From an uncultured Coriobacteriaceae bacterium (lineage in GTDB: Bacteria > Actinomycetota > Coriobacteriia > Coriobacteriales > Atopobiaceae): a stretch of DNA of 64,000 nucleotides. The notes under the pieces were generated by a model that made no database searches, was not told where the DNA came from, and saw nothing but the letters and a program-made list of their open reading frames with translations. Shown here piece by piece: positions 41,949 through 51,013 of the stretch. Position numbers and translations under genes: made by a program. The DNA lies in assembly GCA_902777325.1 (NCBI GenBank), contig CACYTH010000001.1:124001-188000 (forward strand), read 5' to 3'. The first letter of the stretch is position 1. Each line of letters starts with the position of its first letter.

Positions 41949-42791
41949 ATGAACCGTCAGCAGCAGCTTGCGGCGATCTTCGCCGACACGCAGGACATGA
42001 TTGCCAACACGCCCCAGCTCAAGGAGGCTGCCCGCCGCTCGGCCGAGGCATCGCGCCTCTACGAGGCAAACGACTGGCCCGAGCTGGGCGAGCCCGCTGG
42101 CGAGGGAATCGTGCGCGTGACGGGCCGGCGCAGCTTCGAGGCGGCGCAGGCCATAGCCGCCGAGCGTCCCGATGCCCGCATTGCCGTGCACAACTTTGCC
42201 TCGTCCGTCCACCCGGGCGGCGGCGTCAAGGCGGGAAGCTCCGCCCAGGAGGAGAGCCTCTGCCGCTGCTCCACGCTCTATAGCGCCCTTGACCAGCGGC
42301 GCTTCTGGAACGCCTACTACAGCCCCAATCGCGGGTCCGGTGACGTGCTGGCAACCGACGCCTGCATCTGGACGCCAGACGTCGTCGTGTGCAAGAGCGA
42401 CGAGGCGCTTCCGGCGCGCCTGGCGCCGGAGCAGTGGATCTCTGTGGACGTGGTGACCTGCGCGGCGCCTGACCTGCGCCGCACCAGCGCAAACCTGGCC
42501 CACCTGCACATGGGACGCACGACCAACGTGTCGCTGACCGAGCTCTTTGACCTGCACCGGCGGCGCGCGCGTCACCTGCTGACCGTCGCCGCCGCCGAGA
42601 AGGCCCAGTGCCTGGTGCTGGGCGCCTTTGGCTGTGGCGCCTTCTGCAACGATCCCTACCTCGTGGCAAGCGCCTGGCACCAGGAGCTCGAGCCCCTGCG
42701 CAGTTACTTTGACCTCATCGAGTTTGCCGTCTTCCACATGCCCTACGAGCGCGAGAACTACGACGCCTTCTGCGCGGAGTTCGAGGGTTGA
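41949..42791 (+). CDS. Bacterial-type poly(ADP-ribose) glycohydrolase-like protein (TIGR02452)
   Basis: 280-residue macrodomain-family protein. The ADP-ribose-binding and catalytic region reads NFASSVHPGGGVKAGSSAQE with the EE pair that follows, and GAFGCGAFCNDP is the second family signature. It should remove ADP-ribose chains or terminal ADP-ribose from proteins. AAGGG lies six bases before the ATG at 41949; an ATG two codons earlier is also open. No PARP-type or toxin partner is visible next to it. Two tandem repeats follow the gene. Confidence 0.87.
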   Translation: MNRQQQLAAIFADTQDMIANTPQLKEAARRSAEASRLYEANDWPELGEPAGEGIVRVTGRRSFEAAQAIAAERPDARIAVHNFASSVHPGGGVKAGSSAQEESLCRCSTLYSALDQRRFWNAYYSPNRGSGDVLATDACIWTPDVVVCKSDEALPARLAPEQWISVDVVTCAAPDLRRTSANLAHLHMGRTTNVSLTELFDLHRRRARHLLTVAAAEKAQCLVLGAFGCGAFCNDPYLVASAWHQELEPLRSYFDLIEFAVFHMPYERENYDAFCAEFEG

Positions 42792-42816
42792 CGGTAAGCG
42801 CGGGGTGAGCACCACC

Positions 42817-42937
42817 GGTCCGCTCCGAGAGACACAACGGGGGCTCGTTCCGGCCGGATAGACGGACCAGTGGCGACTGGTCCGCTCCGGGTGACGCAAC
42901 GGCGGCTCGTTCCGGCCCGATCGACGGACCAGTGGCG
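42817..42937. repeat. Two tandem copies of a 59-bp repeat, 62-bp period
   Basis: Copies at 42817-42875 and 42879-42937 are about 85-90% identical. Each begins GGTCCGCTCCG, contains GGCTCGTTCCGGCC and ends CGGACCAGTGGCG. The ends of copy 2 (ACTGGTCCG at 42876 and CGGACCAGT at 42925) are inverted, so each copy can fold. They fill the gap between two convergent genes and could be a REP/BIME-like element. Confidence 0.7.
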
Positions 42938-42962
42938 CACATAAGGTAACGCTACAAGCCAT

Positions 42963-43820
42963 CTACCTGCGCAAATGCTTGTCGCGCCACAGACACATCA
43001 TCTCATTGGTGAGCGAGAGGTCGTCGGGCTGCCCCGGTATCTCGGTCGGGCCCGCCCAGACCGCACGGCCAAGCTCCTCCTTGTCCATGTGCAGCGTCGG
43101 GTCGCCCACAACGTCGCACCAATAGCCCGACAGAACATCGCCCGCCACGCCCCACGGTTGCGACTTGTAGTAGGTGATGTTGGTGACCTCGAGGCCAAGC
43201 TCCTCGCGCACCTCGCGCCGCACGCAGTCCTCGATGGTCTCCCCTATCTCGACAAACCCCGCCACCAGAGCGTCGATGGGCATGTAGCGCCCGCGGGCGT
43301 AGCGGGTGAGCACGATCTTCTCGCGCTTCGGGTCACGCACGCAGACGATGACCGCGGGGTTGATCCGCGGAAAGACGACGTTGCCGCAGCTGGGGCACGT
43401 GAGCGCACGGAGCGTCGCATGGTGCGCCGTCGGAGTGCCACATGCGCCGCAGAATCGATGGTTGGCATACCATCCGCCCAGATGGACGGCTGTGTAGACG
43501 ACGTACATCAGCTCGCGAGGGCCGCGCCCGTCCATGCGCAGGACCCGATTGTGGGTGAGCTCGAAGCCAGCGGGAGGGTCGGCAAGGCCGCGGTCGGGCG
43601 CAAGCCAGCATGACGTGCCGTCCAGCGCAAAGAGGTAGGTGAGCCCCTCCGGACCGACATCGACGCCCACCTCGGGCAACGAGAAGCTCGGCTCGGGCTC
43701 GTCGATGCAACGCACCGCCACGTCCTGCCCCCGCACAAAGAGCACGGGGTCGCCCTTTGAGGGCATCGTCTGCGGCTGATACTCGTTTTTGAGCGCATGC
43801 GGCGCGATGTCCTGAATCAT
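42963..43820 (-). CDS. nudC: NADH pyrophosphatase / NAD-cap hydrolase
   Basis: 285-residue NudC. The zinc ribbon is visible as CGACGTPTA and CPSCGN, followed by the Nudix box GFVEIGETIEDCVRREVREE. The NudC-specific SQPW motif is present, but reads SQPWGVAG rather than the usual SQPWPFP. The enzyme splits NADH and removes NAD caps from RNA. The start MIQDIAPH at 43820 has GGGGGAG upstream. Confidence 0.92.
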   Translation of the reverse strand: MIQDIAPHALKNEYQPQTMPSKGDPVLFVRGQDVAVRCIDEPEPSFSLPEVGVDVGPEGLTYLFALDGTSCWLAPDRGLADPPAGFELTHNRVLRMDGRGPRELMYVVYTAVHLGGWYANHRFCGACGTPTAHHATLRALTCPSCGNVVFPRINPAVIVCVRDPKREKIVLTRYARGRYMPIDALVAGFVEIGETIEDCVRREVREELGLEVTNITYYKSQPWGVAGDVLSGYWCDVVGDPTLHMDKEELGRAVWAGPTEIPGQPDDLSLTNEMMCLWRDKHLRR

Positions 43821-43922
43821 GTGACTCCCCCTCGGTCTCCCCTCCCCACGCCGAGCCGGCACAATGGGTCACCCACTCGGCGACGACGCATCCATGATAG
43901 CGCCTACCAGCGCATTTGTGGA

Positions 43923-46055
43923 TTATCGTGCGTCACTCTGAGCGGATGCCAGCCGGGCCCTGCCCTGCCGGACGAGGGGGCGCGTGTTGAGGGCGGCGAT
44001 GCCCACCGTCGAGAGGTTGTGCAGCGTGGCGGCCGTGGTGAGCGGAATGACCGACGCAACGCCGAGAGCAATCAGAGCCGTGTTGAAACCCACGATGAGA
44101 TGGTAGCGAGAGGAGATCCTCCTCTGCAGGCGCATGCTCAGGACGCGCGCGTGCACCAGCTTTTCCAGCGAGTCGTCGCGCACCGACACGTCGGCCACCG
44201 TGCGCGCGATGTCGGAGGCGTCCGCGAGCGCGACCGAGACGGACGCAGCCGCAAGGGCCGGCGAGTCGTTGATGCCATCGCCCACCATCACCACGCGATG
44301 CCCCGCCGACTCGAGCCGCTCGACCTCGGCCGCCTTGTCCTCGGGAAGCACCTGCGCCAGATAGTGGTCGATACCTGCGCTTTTGGCTACCACACGCGCG
44401 GCCTGCTCGGCATCTCCCGTAAGCATCACGATACGAGAGAGTCCCAGCTCGCGCAGGCGCGCGATCAGAGCCCTTGTGCCAGGACGCAGCGGGTCGTCGA
44501 CGCAGAGGGCCCCAAGCAGCCTGCCGGCAAGCGCGAAGTAGATGTGGCTGGCCCCGGGTGCCTCGGTCTCGAGACACTCCTCGAAGCCCTCCGGCACCGG
44601 CACGCCCTCGTCCTCGAAGACGAAGTGCGCACTGCCGATGACGGCATGCTCGCCGGCGACGTTGGCCGCGATGCCGTGGGCCACCACGTAGCGCACCTCG
44701 GCATGGAGCTCGCGGTCGTGGGCAAGCCCGCGCTCGCGTGCCCCCTCCACGATGGCGCTGGCAACCGAGTGCGGGTAGTGTTCCTCGATGCAGGCCGCCA
44801 GGCACAGGATCTCCTCCGGCTCGACCTCGCCCGCCGAGACCACCGACACCAGGCGCGGAGCGGCCTCGGTCAGGGTGCCCGTCTTGTCGAAGACGACCGT
44901 GTCGGCCGTCGCCAGCGCCTCGAGATACTTGCCTCCCTTGAACACCACACCCTGCGCCGCAGACTCGCGCATGGCGCTCATCACGGCGATGGGCGTAGAG
45001 AGGCGGATCGCGCAGGAGTAGTCCACCATGAGCACGGCGAGCGCCTTCTTGATGTTGCGCGTGGCCAGGTAGATGCCAATGAAGCTGGCGAAGGCGACGG
45101 GCACGAGCCCGTCTGCCAGGCGCTCGGCACGCCCCTGGCTCTCCGCCTTGAGCTCCGAGCTGCGTTCCACCATCTGTGCGATGGCATCGATGTGCGCCTT
45201 GCCGACGGGGGCGGTGATGCGCACCGTCAGCTCCCCCTCCTCGACAGCCGTGCCGGAGTAGACGCTCGAACCCGCATCCTTGTGCACGAGGGCGGCCTCG
45301 CCGGTCATCGACGCCTCGTTGACCTCGGCCTCGCCGGAGACCACCGTACCGTCCACGCCAAGGACCGCCCCGGCGCGCACGCGCAGGCAGTCCCCCACCC
45401 GCACGTCCTCTATGGGCACCTCGCGCTCGGTCTCGCCCTCTACAAGCCACACGGTAGCCGCGCGCACCACCAGGCCCTGCTGCAGGGCCAGGCGAGTCCG
45501 GTTGGACACATGGCGCTGCAGCACGTCGGAGAGCGCGAGCAGGAACATGATGGTGTCAGCCTCGCCATAGGTACCACGCTGGACCAAGGCACCTATGGCC
45601 GTCGCGTCTAGCACCTCCACGGTGAGACGTCCCGCGAGCAGCGTCTGCAGGCCCTCCAGAGCATGGCGGACAAATCTGACCACCATCCAGGCGGTGCGCA
45701 GCGGCGCGGGCAGCAGGAGGCGGCGCAGGGCCGTCCACATCATGAGGTTGCCCGCCTCGAGCGAGAAGCGCTCGTCCTCCAGGCGCAATGCGAGGTCGGT
45801 GTCGTCGGGGCTTCCCTCGGCCACGGGAAGATGCAGGACGTCGAGCCCCGCCACCCGCTCAAGCACCTCGGTGCGGGCACTCGGCGCCATGACGACCAGA
45901 AGCGATGCGTTTGCGGTGTGTGCCTCCGCCCTCTTGACGCCCTTGACGGACCCTATGGCGGCCTCGATGCCGCGGGCCTCAGGCGCGGAGATCGTGCCGG
46001 CACTCAGATGCAGGCGCAGGCGCCCCGGCATCTCGCGGACTACGGTGTAGCGCAT
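43923..46055 (-). CDS. P1B-type heavy metal-transporting ATPase
   Basis: 710-residue cation ATPase. An N-terminal heavy-metal-associated-like domain (residues 1-75) lacks the usual CxxC. TGEA at 251, the phosphorylation motif DKTGTLT (D390) and GDGINDSPAL are intact. The membrane metal motif reads D-Y-S347-C348-A-I-R-L-S-T-P, not CPC, SPC or TPC. This and the lack of a CxxC domain recall CtpC-type and related manganese/iron/zinc exporters rather than copper pumps. It follows a small membrane protein gene by 6 bp, and a palindrome-rich promoter region lies before that gene. Confidence 0.9.
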   Translation of the reverse strand: MRYTVVREMPGRLRLHLSAGTISAPEARGIEAAIGSVKGVKRAEAHTANASLLVVMAPSARTEVLERVAGLDVLHLPVAEGSPDDTDLALRLEDERFSLEAGNLMMWTALRRLLLPAPLRTAWMVVRFVRHALEGLQTLLAGRLTVEVLDATAIGALVQRGTYGEADTIMFLLALSDVLQRHVSNRTRLALQQGLVVRAATVWLVEGETEREVPIEDVRVGDCLRVRAGAVLGVDGTVVSGEAEVNEASMTGEAALVHKDAGSSVYSGTAVEEGELTVRITAPVGKAHIDAIAQMVERSSELKAESQGRAERLADGLVPVAFASFIGIYLATRNIKKALAVLMVDYSCAIRLSTPIAVMSAMRESAAQGVVFKGGKYLEALATADTVVFDKTGTLTEAAPRLVSVVSAGEVEPEEILCLAACIEEHYPHSVASAIVEGARERGLAHDRELHAEVRYVVAHGIAANVAGEHAVIGSAHFVFEDEGVPVPEGFEECLETEAPGASHIYFALAGRLLGALCVDDPLRPGTRALIARLRELGLSRIVMLTGDAEQAARVVAKSAGIDHYLAQVLPEDKAAEVERLESAGHRVVMVGDGINDSPALAAASVSVALADASDIARTVADVSVRDDSLEKLVHARVLSMRLQRRISSRYHLIVGFNTALIALGVASVIPLTTAATLHNLSTVGIAALNTRPLVRQGRARLASAQSDAR

Positions 46056-46061
46056 GGGCGG

Positions 46062-46391
46062 CTATTCCTCTTCCGCCTCGCCGTCGATCTCGGCGATCAC
46101 CTCGGCGCGAACGTCCTGCTCGAGCACGTCCATGCGCTCCTTGACGGCGGCGTCGATACGGGCCTTGCGGCGTGCCTCCACATTGATGTCGGCAGCCTCG
46201 TCGGCGATGGTCTGGGTGGCGGACGACATAACGTCGGCAGCGCGCATGCCTGCCGCGACGAGCCTCACGGCTGCACCGTGGGCCTTGTCTGACACCTCGG
46301 AGCCCCTGCTCTTGTCCGTCGTAGCTGCGCCACGGACCAGGCAGGCTGCGGCAATGCCGCCGACGGCATAGACGATTCCGGGAATAGCCAT
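46062..46391 (-). CDS. Small membrane-anchored partner of the P1B ATPase (PacL/DUF1490- or DUF6110-like)
   Basis: 109-residue protein with one N-terminal membrane segment (residues 4-20), then an amphipathic helix with AGMRAADVMSSATQTIADEA and an acidic C-terminus. The layout matches proteins encoded next to P-type ATPases: mycobacterial PacL (DUF1490) next to Ctp pumps, and DUF6110 proteins in Firmicutes. PacL proteins scaffold and stabilise their ATPases. No C-terminal metal-binding histidines are seen. Only 6 bp from the ATPase gene and first in the unit. Family placement is by pattern. Confidence 0.65.
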   Translation of the reverse strand: MAIPGIVYAVGGIAAACLVRGAATTDKSRGSEVSDKAHGAAVRLVAAGMRAADVMSSATQTIADEAADINVEARRKARIDAAVKERMDVLEQDVRAEVIAEIDGEAEEE

Positions 46392-46445
46392 GGTTGCTTC
46401 CTCTCGCGATACGCCCCTTGGTTATCTTCCACCAAAAGGTTTACC

Positions 46446-46478
46446 GATGCTAACTAATGATTTACCTAGTCTAACATC
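46446..46478 (-). promoter_or_regulatory. Candidate metal-regulator operator upstream of the ATPase operon
   Basis: AT-rich imperfect inverted repeat, GATGCTAACTA at 46446-46456 against TAGTCTAACATC at 46467-46478, about 55 bp upstream of the small partner gene. The composition resembles DtxR/MntR-family boxes, but no regulator gene is adjacent. Confidence 0.4.
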
Positions 46479-46528
46479 TTTTCGCGAGAGGTTGACGGAC
46501 GAGGCACGGCCCTCGGATGCCCGTCTGC

Positions 46529-47218
46529 CTACGAGGCAGCCTCGTCCATGCGACGCCTGAACTCCGCAGCGGCGGCCGCAGGATCGTCTGCGGAGAGTAT
46601 CGCACGGCCCACCAGCAGGATTCCCGGCTTGGTTGCCAAGACCGCATCCAGGTTGTTCAGGGTGATGTTGTCCACCACCGCCACCTGAGCCGACCCGCTG
46701 AGGGCACGCTCGATGTTGCGCACGAGCGCAAGCGGCATGCCGCCGACGGCACGCGTGTTGCGGTGGAACGCGTCGTGGTCGTGCAGCTCGTCCTCGTACA
46801 CCCGCAGCCCCGACGGCACCACCATGTAGCGCACGCCCAGGTCCTCGAGCTCTGCCGCGCGTTGCATGAGCCCGCCGCGTCCGTCCGAGAGGTCGGCGAC
46901 CACCACGCCGCCGCAGTCCTCGGCCACGTCGACGACCGCCTCGATCTCCTGATCGGTCGCAGCGGAGAGCACGGTCACGCTCGACGCGCCGTGGGAGAAC
47001 GCCGAGTACGCGATGCGCGCGCCGTTATGCCAGATCTTGGTGTCGGCCATGATGTTGACCGTGGGGAAGGCCTCTTTGATCCTGTCGATTGCCGACATGC
47101 CGGTCTCAAGCAGCAGCGGGGTGCCGACCTCGATCACGTCGAGATAGTCAGCGACTCCCCTCACGAGCGCAATGCCATCGTCAATGCTGTAGGTATCGAG
47201 CGTCACCTGAAGCTTCAT
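46529..47218 (-). CDS. 3-hexulose-6-phosphate synthase / KGPDC-like protein
   Basis: 229-residue TIM-barrel protein of the OMPDC suprafamily. MKLQVTLDTYSIDDG, EVGTPLLLETG and GVRYMVVPSG align with HxlA-type enzymes, which fix formaldehyde onto ribulose 5-phosphate, and with UlaD-type decarboxylases. The metal/catalytic D-x-K-x-x-D motif reads ADTKIWHNG, so the final Asp is His. Activity may be altered. The usual isomerase partner (HxlB) is absent. Single gene before htpG. A formaldehyde role would fit a C1 theme but is unproven. Confidence 0.75.
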   Translation of the reverse strand: MKLQVTLDTYSIDDGIALVRGVADYLDVIEVGTPLLLETGMSAIDRIKEAFPTVNIMADTKIWHNGARIAYSAFSHGASSVTVLSAATDQEIEAVVDVAEDCGGVVVADLSDGRGGLMQRAAELEDLGVRYMVVPSGLRVYEDELHDHDAFHRNTRAVGGMPLALVRNIERALSGSAQVAVVDNITLNNLDAVLATKPGILLVGRAILSADDPAAAAAEFRRRMDEAAS

Positions 47219-47443
47219 GCCTGCACCTCGATTCTTCCAGTCGACGGCGTTCAGACGGGTCTTCAGACAACATATACATGAGTGCCGCGCCCCAAGCGGC
47301 GCGCGCAGGCCCTCAGTTCCGCAAAAGGCGCTCGTTTTGGTCTTGAGTGTTCAAAAAGGAGACGCACTACGCGCCAGACGAGTCCCTTTACATGCGCAAA
47401 CGAGCGGAGACGCCCTGTCCCCCGAGCTGGGCGGCATAACAAA

Positions 47444-47478
47444 GGCGACCCCGCGGCAGGCCATGCCGCGGGGTCGCC
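47444..47478 (-). terminator. Terminator of htpG
   Basis: Perfect 15-bp stem (47444-47458 with 47464-47478) followed on the minus strand by TTTGTTAT. Confidence 0.85.
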
Positions 47479-47502
47479 AGTCGAGGCTCTGTGTCTTCTG
47501 GC

Positions 47503-49470
47503 CTACATCAGGGCGCAGACGTTCTTGGCAAACTCCACAGGGTCGTCCACCGGCAGGCCTTCGACCAGGAGCGCCTGGTCGTACAGCAGGCTGGAGTAGA
47601 GGGCGAGCTTCTCGTCGTCCCCCGCCTCCTGGGCAGCCACCAGCTTGTCAAAGACCGGATGGGAGGCGTTGAGCTCAAGCACGCGCTGGGCGCGCGGGGC
47701 GGCCTCGGCGTCGGGGCCCTGCATCATGACGCGCTCCATCTCCAGCGAGATCGGGCCCTCGGTGGTGATGCACGCCGGCGCGTCGGTGAGGTTGGCCGAC
47801 ACCTTGACCGCGCTGACCTTGTCCTGGAGCTTGGCGGCCATGGCGTCAAAGAGGCCCTGGTTGTCCTTGGTGGCCTTCTCGGCCTCCTGCTTCTCCTCGT
47901 CGGTAGCGAGGTCGAGGTCGGCGGTGGAGACGTTGGCCAGCTCGAGGTCGCGCGCGTCGGTGCCCGCGTTCTCCGCGTCACCAGCCACGGCGTCCATGTG
48001 GTAGGTGCGCATGGCCTGGATCATGAACTCGTCCACGTCGGCCGTGCACAGCAGCACGTCATAGCCGCGCTTGAGGGCGCCCGTCACGGCAGGCAGCTTG
48101 GCCAGGCGCTCGCGCGAGTCGCCGGCGGCATAGAGGATCTTGTCCGAACCCTCGGGCATGGCGAGCGCGTACTCGCGCAGCGTGACGTACTTGTCCTCCT
48201 TGGCACTCCAGAACAGCAGCAGGTCGGCCAGCTCGCCTGCGTTCATGCCATAGCTGTTGTAGATGCCAAACTTGAGGCCCCGGCCAAAGTTCTCGAAGAA
48301 CTTCTCGTAGGCCTCGCGGTCGTCCACGAGCATCGTCTGCAACTCGCTCTTGATCTTGCGCTCGACGCGCTTGGCGATGGCGCGCAGCTGGCGGTTCTGC
48401 TGCAGCGTCTCGCGGCTGATGTTGAGGGTGACGTCCGGCGAGTCCACCACGCCGCGCACGAAGTTGTAGTAGTCGGGCAGAAGGTCGGCGCACTTCTCCT
48501 GGATGAGCACGTTGGAGCTGTAGAGGGCAAGGCCCTTCTCGTAGTCCTTGCTGTAGAGGTCGAACGGTGCCTTGCTTGGGATGAAGAGCAGCGCGTCGTA
48601 GCTGATCGAGCCCTCGGCGTGGAAGGAGATGGTGCGCGCCGGCTCGCTCCAGTCGTGGAACGTGGACTTGTAGAACTCGTCGTAGTCGTCCTGCTCAACC
48701 TCGCTCTGGCGCTTCTTCCAGATCGGGGTCATGGAGTTGATGGTCTCGAGCTCCTGGTGCTCGACGTAGCGCGGGGCATCCTCGGGCAGGTCCTCGGGGT
48801 TCTCCACCGGCTCGCTCTTGGTCACCATCATCTGGATCGGGTGGCGGACGTAGTTGGAGTAGCGCTTGATGAGGTCGCGCAGACCCCACTCGGAGAGGAA
48901 CTTGTCGGTGTCCTCGGCCTCGCTGGAGGCGCGCAGGTAGAGGATGACGTCGGTGCCATGCTCGCCCTCGCCGTCGCGCTCGCCTGCGGCGGCAGGCTCG
49001 ATGGTGTAGCCCTCGATGCCGTCGGACTCCCAGGCAAAGGCCTGGTCCGAGCCAAACGCGCGGCTCACCACGCGCACGCGCTCGGCAACCATGAAGCTCG
49101 AGTAGAAGCCCACGCCAAACTGGCCGATGATGTCCATCGCGTCGCCCTGGGCGTCGGAGTGCTCGGCCTTGAAGGCCTCCGAGCCGCTGTGGGCGATGGT
49201 GCCGAGGTTCTCCTCGAGCTCCTCCGCGCTCATGCCGATGCCGTTGTCGGAGATGGTGATCGTGCGCGCGTCCTTGTCAAAGGAGACACGGATGGCGAGG
49301 TCGTCCTGGTCGATGCTCACCGAGCTGTCGGTCAGCGCGGCAAACGAGAGCTTGTCGATGGCGTCGGACGCGTTTGAGACAAGCTCTCGCAGAAAGATCT
49401 CGCGGTTGGTGTAGATGGAGTTGATCATCAGGTCAAGGAGCTTCTTGCTCTCGGTCTTGAACTGCTTCAT
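47503..49470 (-). CDS. htpG: Chaperone HtpG (Hsp90)
   Basis: 655-residue Hsp90. N-terminal GHKL ATPase motifs are visible: LVSNASDAIDKL, ISDNGIGM and GQFGVGFYSSFMVA. The middle domain and C-terminal dimer domain give the normal family length. ATP-driven folding factor of the cytoplasm. It has its own promoter region, shared divergently with the MtaD-like gene, and a strong terminator. Confidence 0.96.
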   Translation of the reverse strand: MKQFKTESKKLLDLMINSIYTNREIFLRELVSNASDAIDKLSFAALTDSSVSIDQDDLAIRVSFDKDARTITISDNGIGMSAEELEENLGTIAHSGSEAFKAEHSDAQGDAMDIIGQFGVGFYSSFMVAERVRVVSRAFGSDQAFAWESDGIEGYTIEPAAAGERDGEGEHGTDVILYLRASSEAEDTDKFLSEWGLRDLIKRYSNYVRHPIQMMVTKSEPVENPEDLPEDAPRYVEHQELETINSMTPIWKKRQSEVEQDDYDEFYKSTFHDWSEPARTISFHAEGSISYDALLFIPSKAPFDLYSKDYEKGLALYSSNVLIQEKCADLLPDYYNFVRGVVDSPDVTLNISRETLQQNRQLRAIAKRVERKIKSELQTMLVDDREAYEKFFENFGRGLKFGIYNSYGMNAGELADLLLFWSAKEDKYVTLREYALAMPEGSDKILYAAGDSRERLAKLPAVTGALKRGYDVLLCTADVDEFMIQAMRTYHMDAVAGDAENAGTDARDLELANVSTADLDLATDEEKQEAEKATKDNQGLFDAMAAKLQDKVSAVKVSANLTDAPACITTEGPISLEMERVMMQGPDAEAAPRAQRVLELNASHPVFDKLVAAQEAGDDEKLALYSSLLYDQALLVEGLPVDDPVEFAKNVCALM

Positions 49471-49512
49471 GAGGTTGGTCGCTTCCCTTCAATCACATGT
49501 GCGGCACACCGT

Positions 49513-49550
49513 CCGCCGATACTCACAGATTCCTTTGTACCCATCGGCGG
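49513..49550. promoter_or_regulatory. Inverted repeat in the htpG/mtaD-like divergent region
   Basis: CCGCCGAT (49513-49520) and ATCGGCGG (49543-49550), 43 bp upstream of htpG. Candidate operator; no CIRCE-type sequence is seen. The rest of 49471-49683 holds no gene. Confidence 0.4.
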
Positions 49551-49683
49551 CGCCAGATTTCACTCGAATTCAAATCAACCAAAGTGCGGTGGTGCGCTTT
49601 TGGCAGAGCTTGGTCGCCATCGGTGGGTGCGTGCTACATTTGTCCAGATAACAAAGCGACCAGCAACGAGCCGGGAGGCCTCC

Positions 49684-50964
49684 ATGGGAATCCTCATCAA
49701 GAACACCCTCGCCATGCTTCCGTCCGAGGACGGGCACGCCGCAGGGCGCCACGACCTCTATGTCGAGGGTGCCGACATCGCAGGGATCGACGAGGCCCCG
49801 GAGGGCTTTGTGGCCAGCGAGACCATCGACGGCTCGCGCCGCCTGACCATCCCCGGCCTCATCAACGCGCACACGCACACCTACATGAGCATAATGCGCA
49901 ACGTGGCCGACGACCTGTCCTTCCCCGACTGGCTCTTTGGCACCATCGAGCCGATCGAGGACCGTCTGGAGCCGGAGGACGCCTACTGGGCCTCGCTGCT
50001 CAGCCAGATCGAGATGATCCGCACGGGCACCACCTGCTTCAACGACATGCAGATGCACATCGGGCAGACCACGCGCGCGGTGACCGAGAGCGGCATGCGT
50101 GCCGTCATCTGCCGCGGACTGGTTGGCGGCGAGTACGACCTAGACGAGCGCCGCATCCGCGAGGCACTCGAGGAGCGCGGCGCCTTTGCCAGCTGCGACC
50201 GTCTGACCTTCCGCCTGGGACCCCACGCCCCCTACTCCTGCGGACCCGACTACCTGCGCGGCGTCGCCGAGGTGGCCAGGCGCGAGGGCATGGGCATCCA
50301 CATCCACATCGCCGAGTCGCAGAGCGAGACGGACAACATGTGGAAGGACCATCACTGCACGCCCGTCGAGTACGTGCGTGACGCAGGCGTCTTCGAGCTG
50401 CCCACCATCGCCGCGCACTGCATCCGCGTGAGCGAGTCCGACCGCGCCATTCTGGCGGAGCACGGCGTGAGCGTGGTCACCAACCCCGCGTCCAACATGA
50501 AGCTGGGCAATGGCTTCGCCCCCGTGCCCGAGCTCATGGCAGCAGGCGTCAACGTGTGCCTGGGCACCGACGGCGCCGCCTCCAACAACGCGCAGAACAT
50601 GTTCCGCGAGATGGCGCTGCTCGCACTCATCCACAAGGGCACCCACGACACGCCGCAGTGCGTCTCGGCCGACGAGGTCCTGGACATGGCCACCCGCAAC
50701 GGCGCCGCGGCGCTGGGGCTTCCCACCGGCTCGATCGAGGTGGGCAAGAAGGCCGACCTCGTGATGCTCGACCTGGACGCCCCCTCGCTCACGCCGCTGG
50801 GCAACCCGGTTGCCGCCCTCGCCTACTCCGCAAACGGGTCGGAGGTGACCGACGTCATCATCGACGGAAAGCCCGTCATGCGCGACCGTGCGCTTCTCAC
50901 CATCGACGAGCAGCGCGTCCATCACGAGATCGACCGCATCTGCAAGAGGCTGGGGCTGGCGTAG
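49684..50964 (+). CDS. mtaD: 5-methylthioadenosine/S-adenosylhomocysteine deaminase-type amidohydrolase
   Basis: 426-residue amidohydrolase of the MtaD/SsnA/TrzN group. The metal site is PGLINAHTHTY, HIHIAESQSE and the final Asp in LGTDGAASNN. HAPYSCGPDYL matches MtaD proteins, which deaminate methylthioadenosine, SAH or adenosine. The start MGILIKNTL at 49684 follows GGGAGG. It is cotranscribed with the STAS-kinase fusion gene, and ahcY lies 2 kb downstream, which supports SAH as a substrate. Confidence 0.88.
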   Translation: MGILIKNTLAMLPSEDGHAAGRHDLYVEGADIAGIDEAPEGFVASETIDGSRRLTIPGLINAHTHTYMSIMRNVADDLSFPDWLFGTIEPIEDRLEPEDAYWASLLSQIEMIRTGTTCFNDMQMHIGQTTRAVTESGMRAVICRGLVGGEYDLDERRIREALEERGAFASCDRLTFRLGPHAPYSCGPDYLRGVAEVARREGMGIHIHIAESQSETDNMWKDHHCTPVEYVRDAGVFELPTIAAHCIRVSESDRAILAEHGVSVVTNPASNMKLGNGFAPVPELMAAGVNVCLGTDGAASNNAQNMFREMALLALIHKGTHDTPQCVSADEVLDMATRNGAAALGLPTGSIEVGKKADLVMLDLDAPSLTPLGNPVAALAYSANGSEVTDVIIDGKPVMRDRALLTIDEQRVHHEIDRICKRLGLA

Positions 50965-51013
50965 CGGGCACGCCTGGCCAAGACACCCACGGGAGCAGAC
51001 AAGGGGAGCCGCC

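Noticed and set aside
42817..42937. A CRISPR array
   Set aside because: Only two copies, the spacing between them is 3 bp rather than a 30-40-bp spacer, and no cas genes are present.
47491..49377. A 628-codon plus-strand frame
   Set aside because: Shadow of htpG, which is unambiguous.
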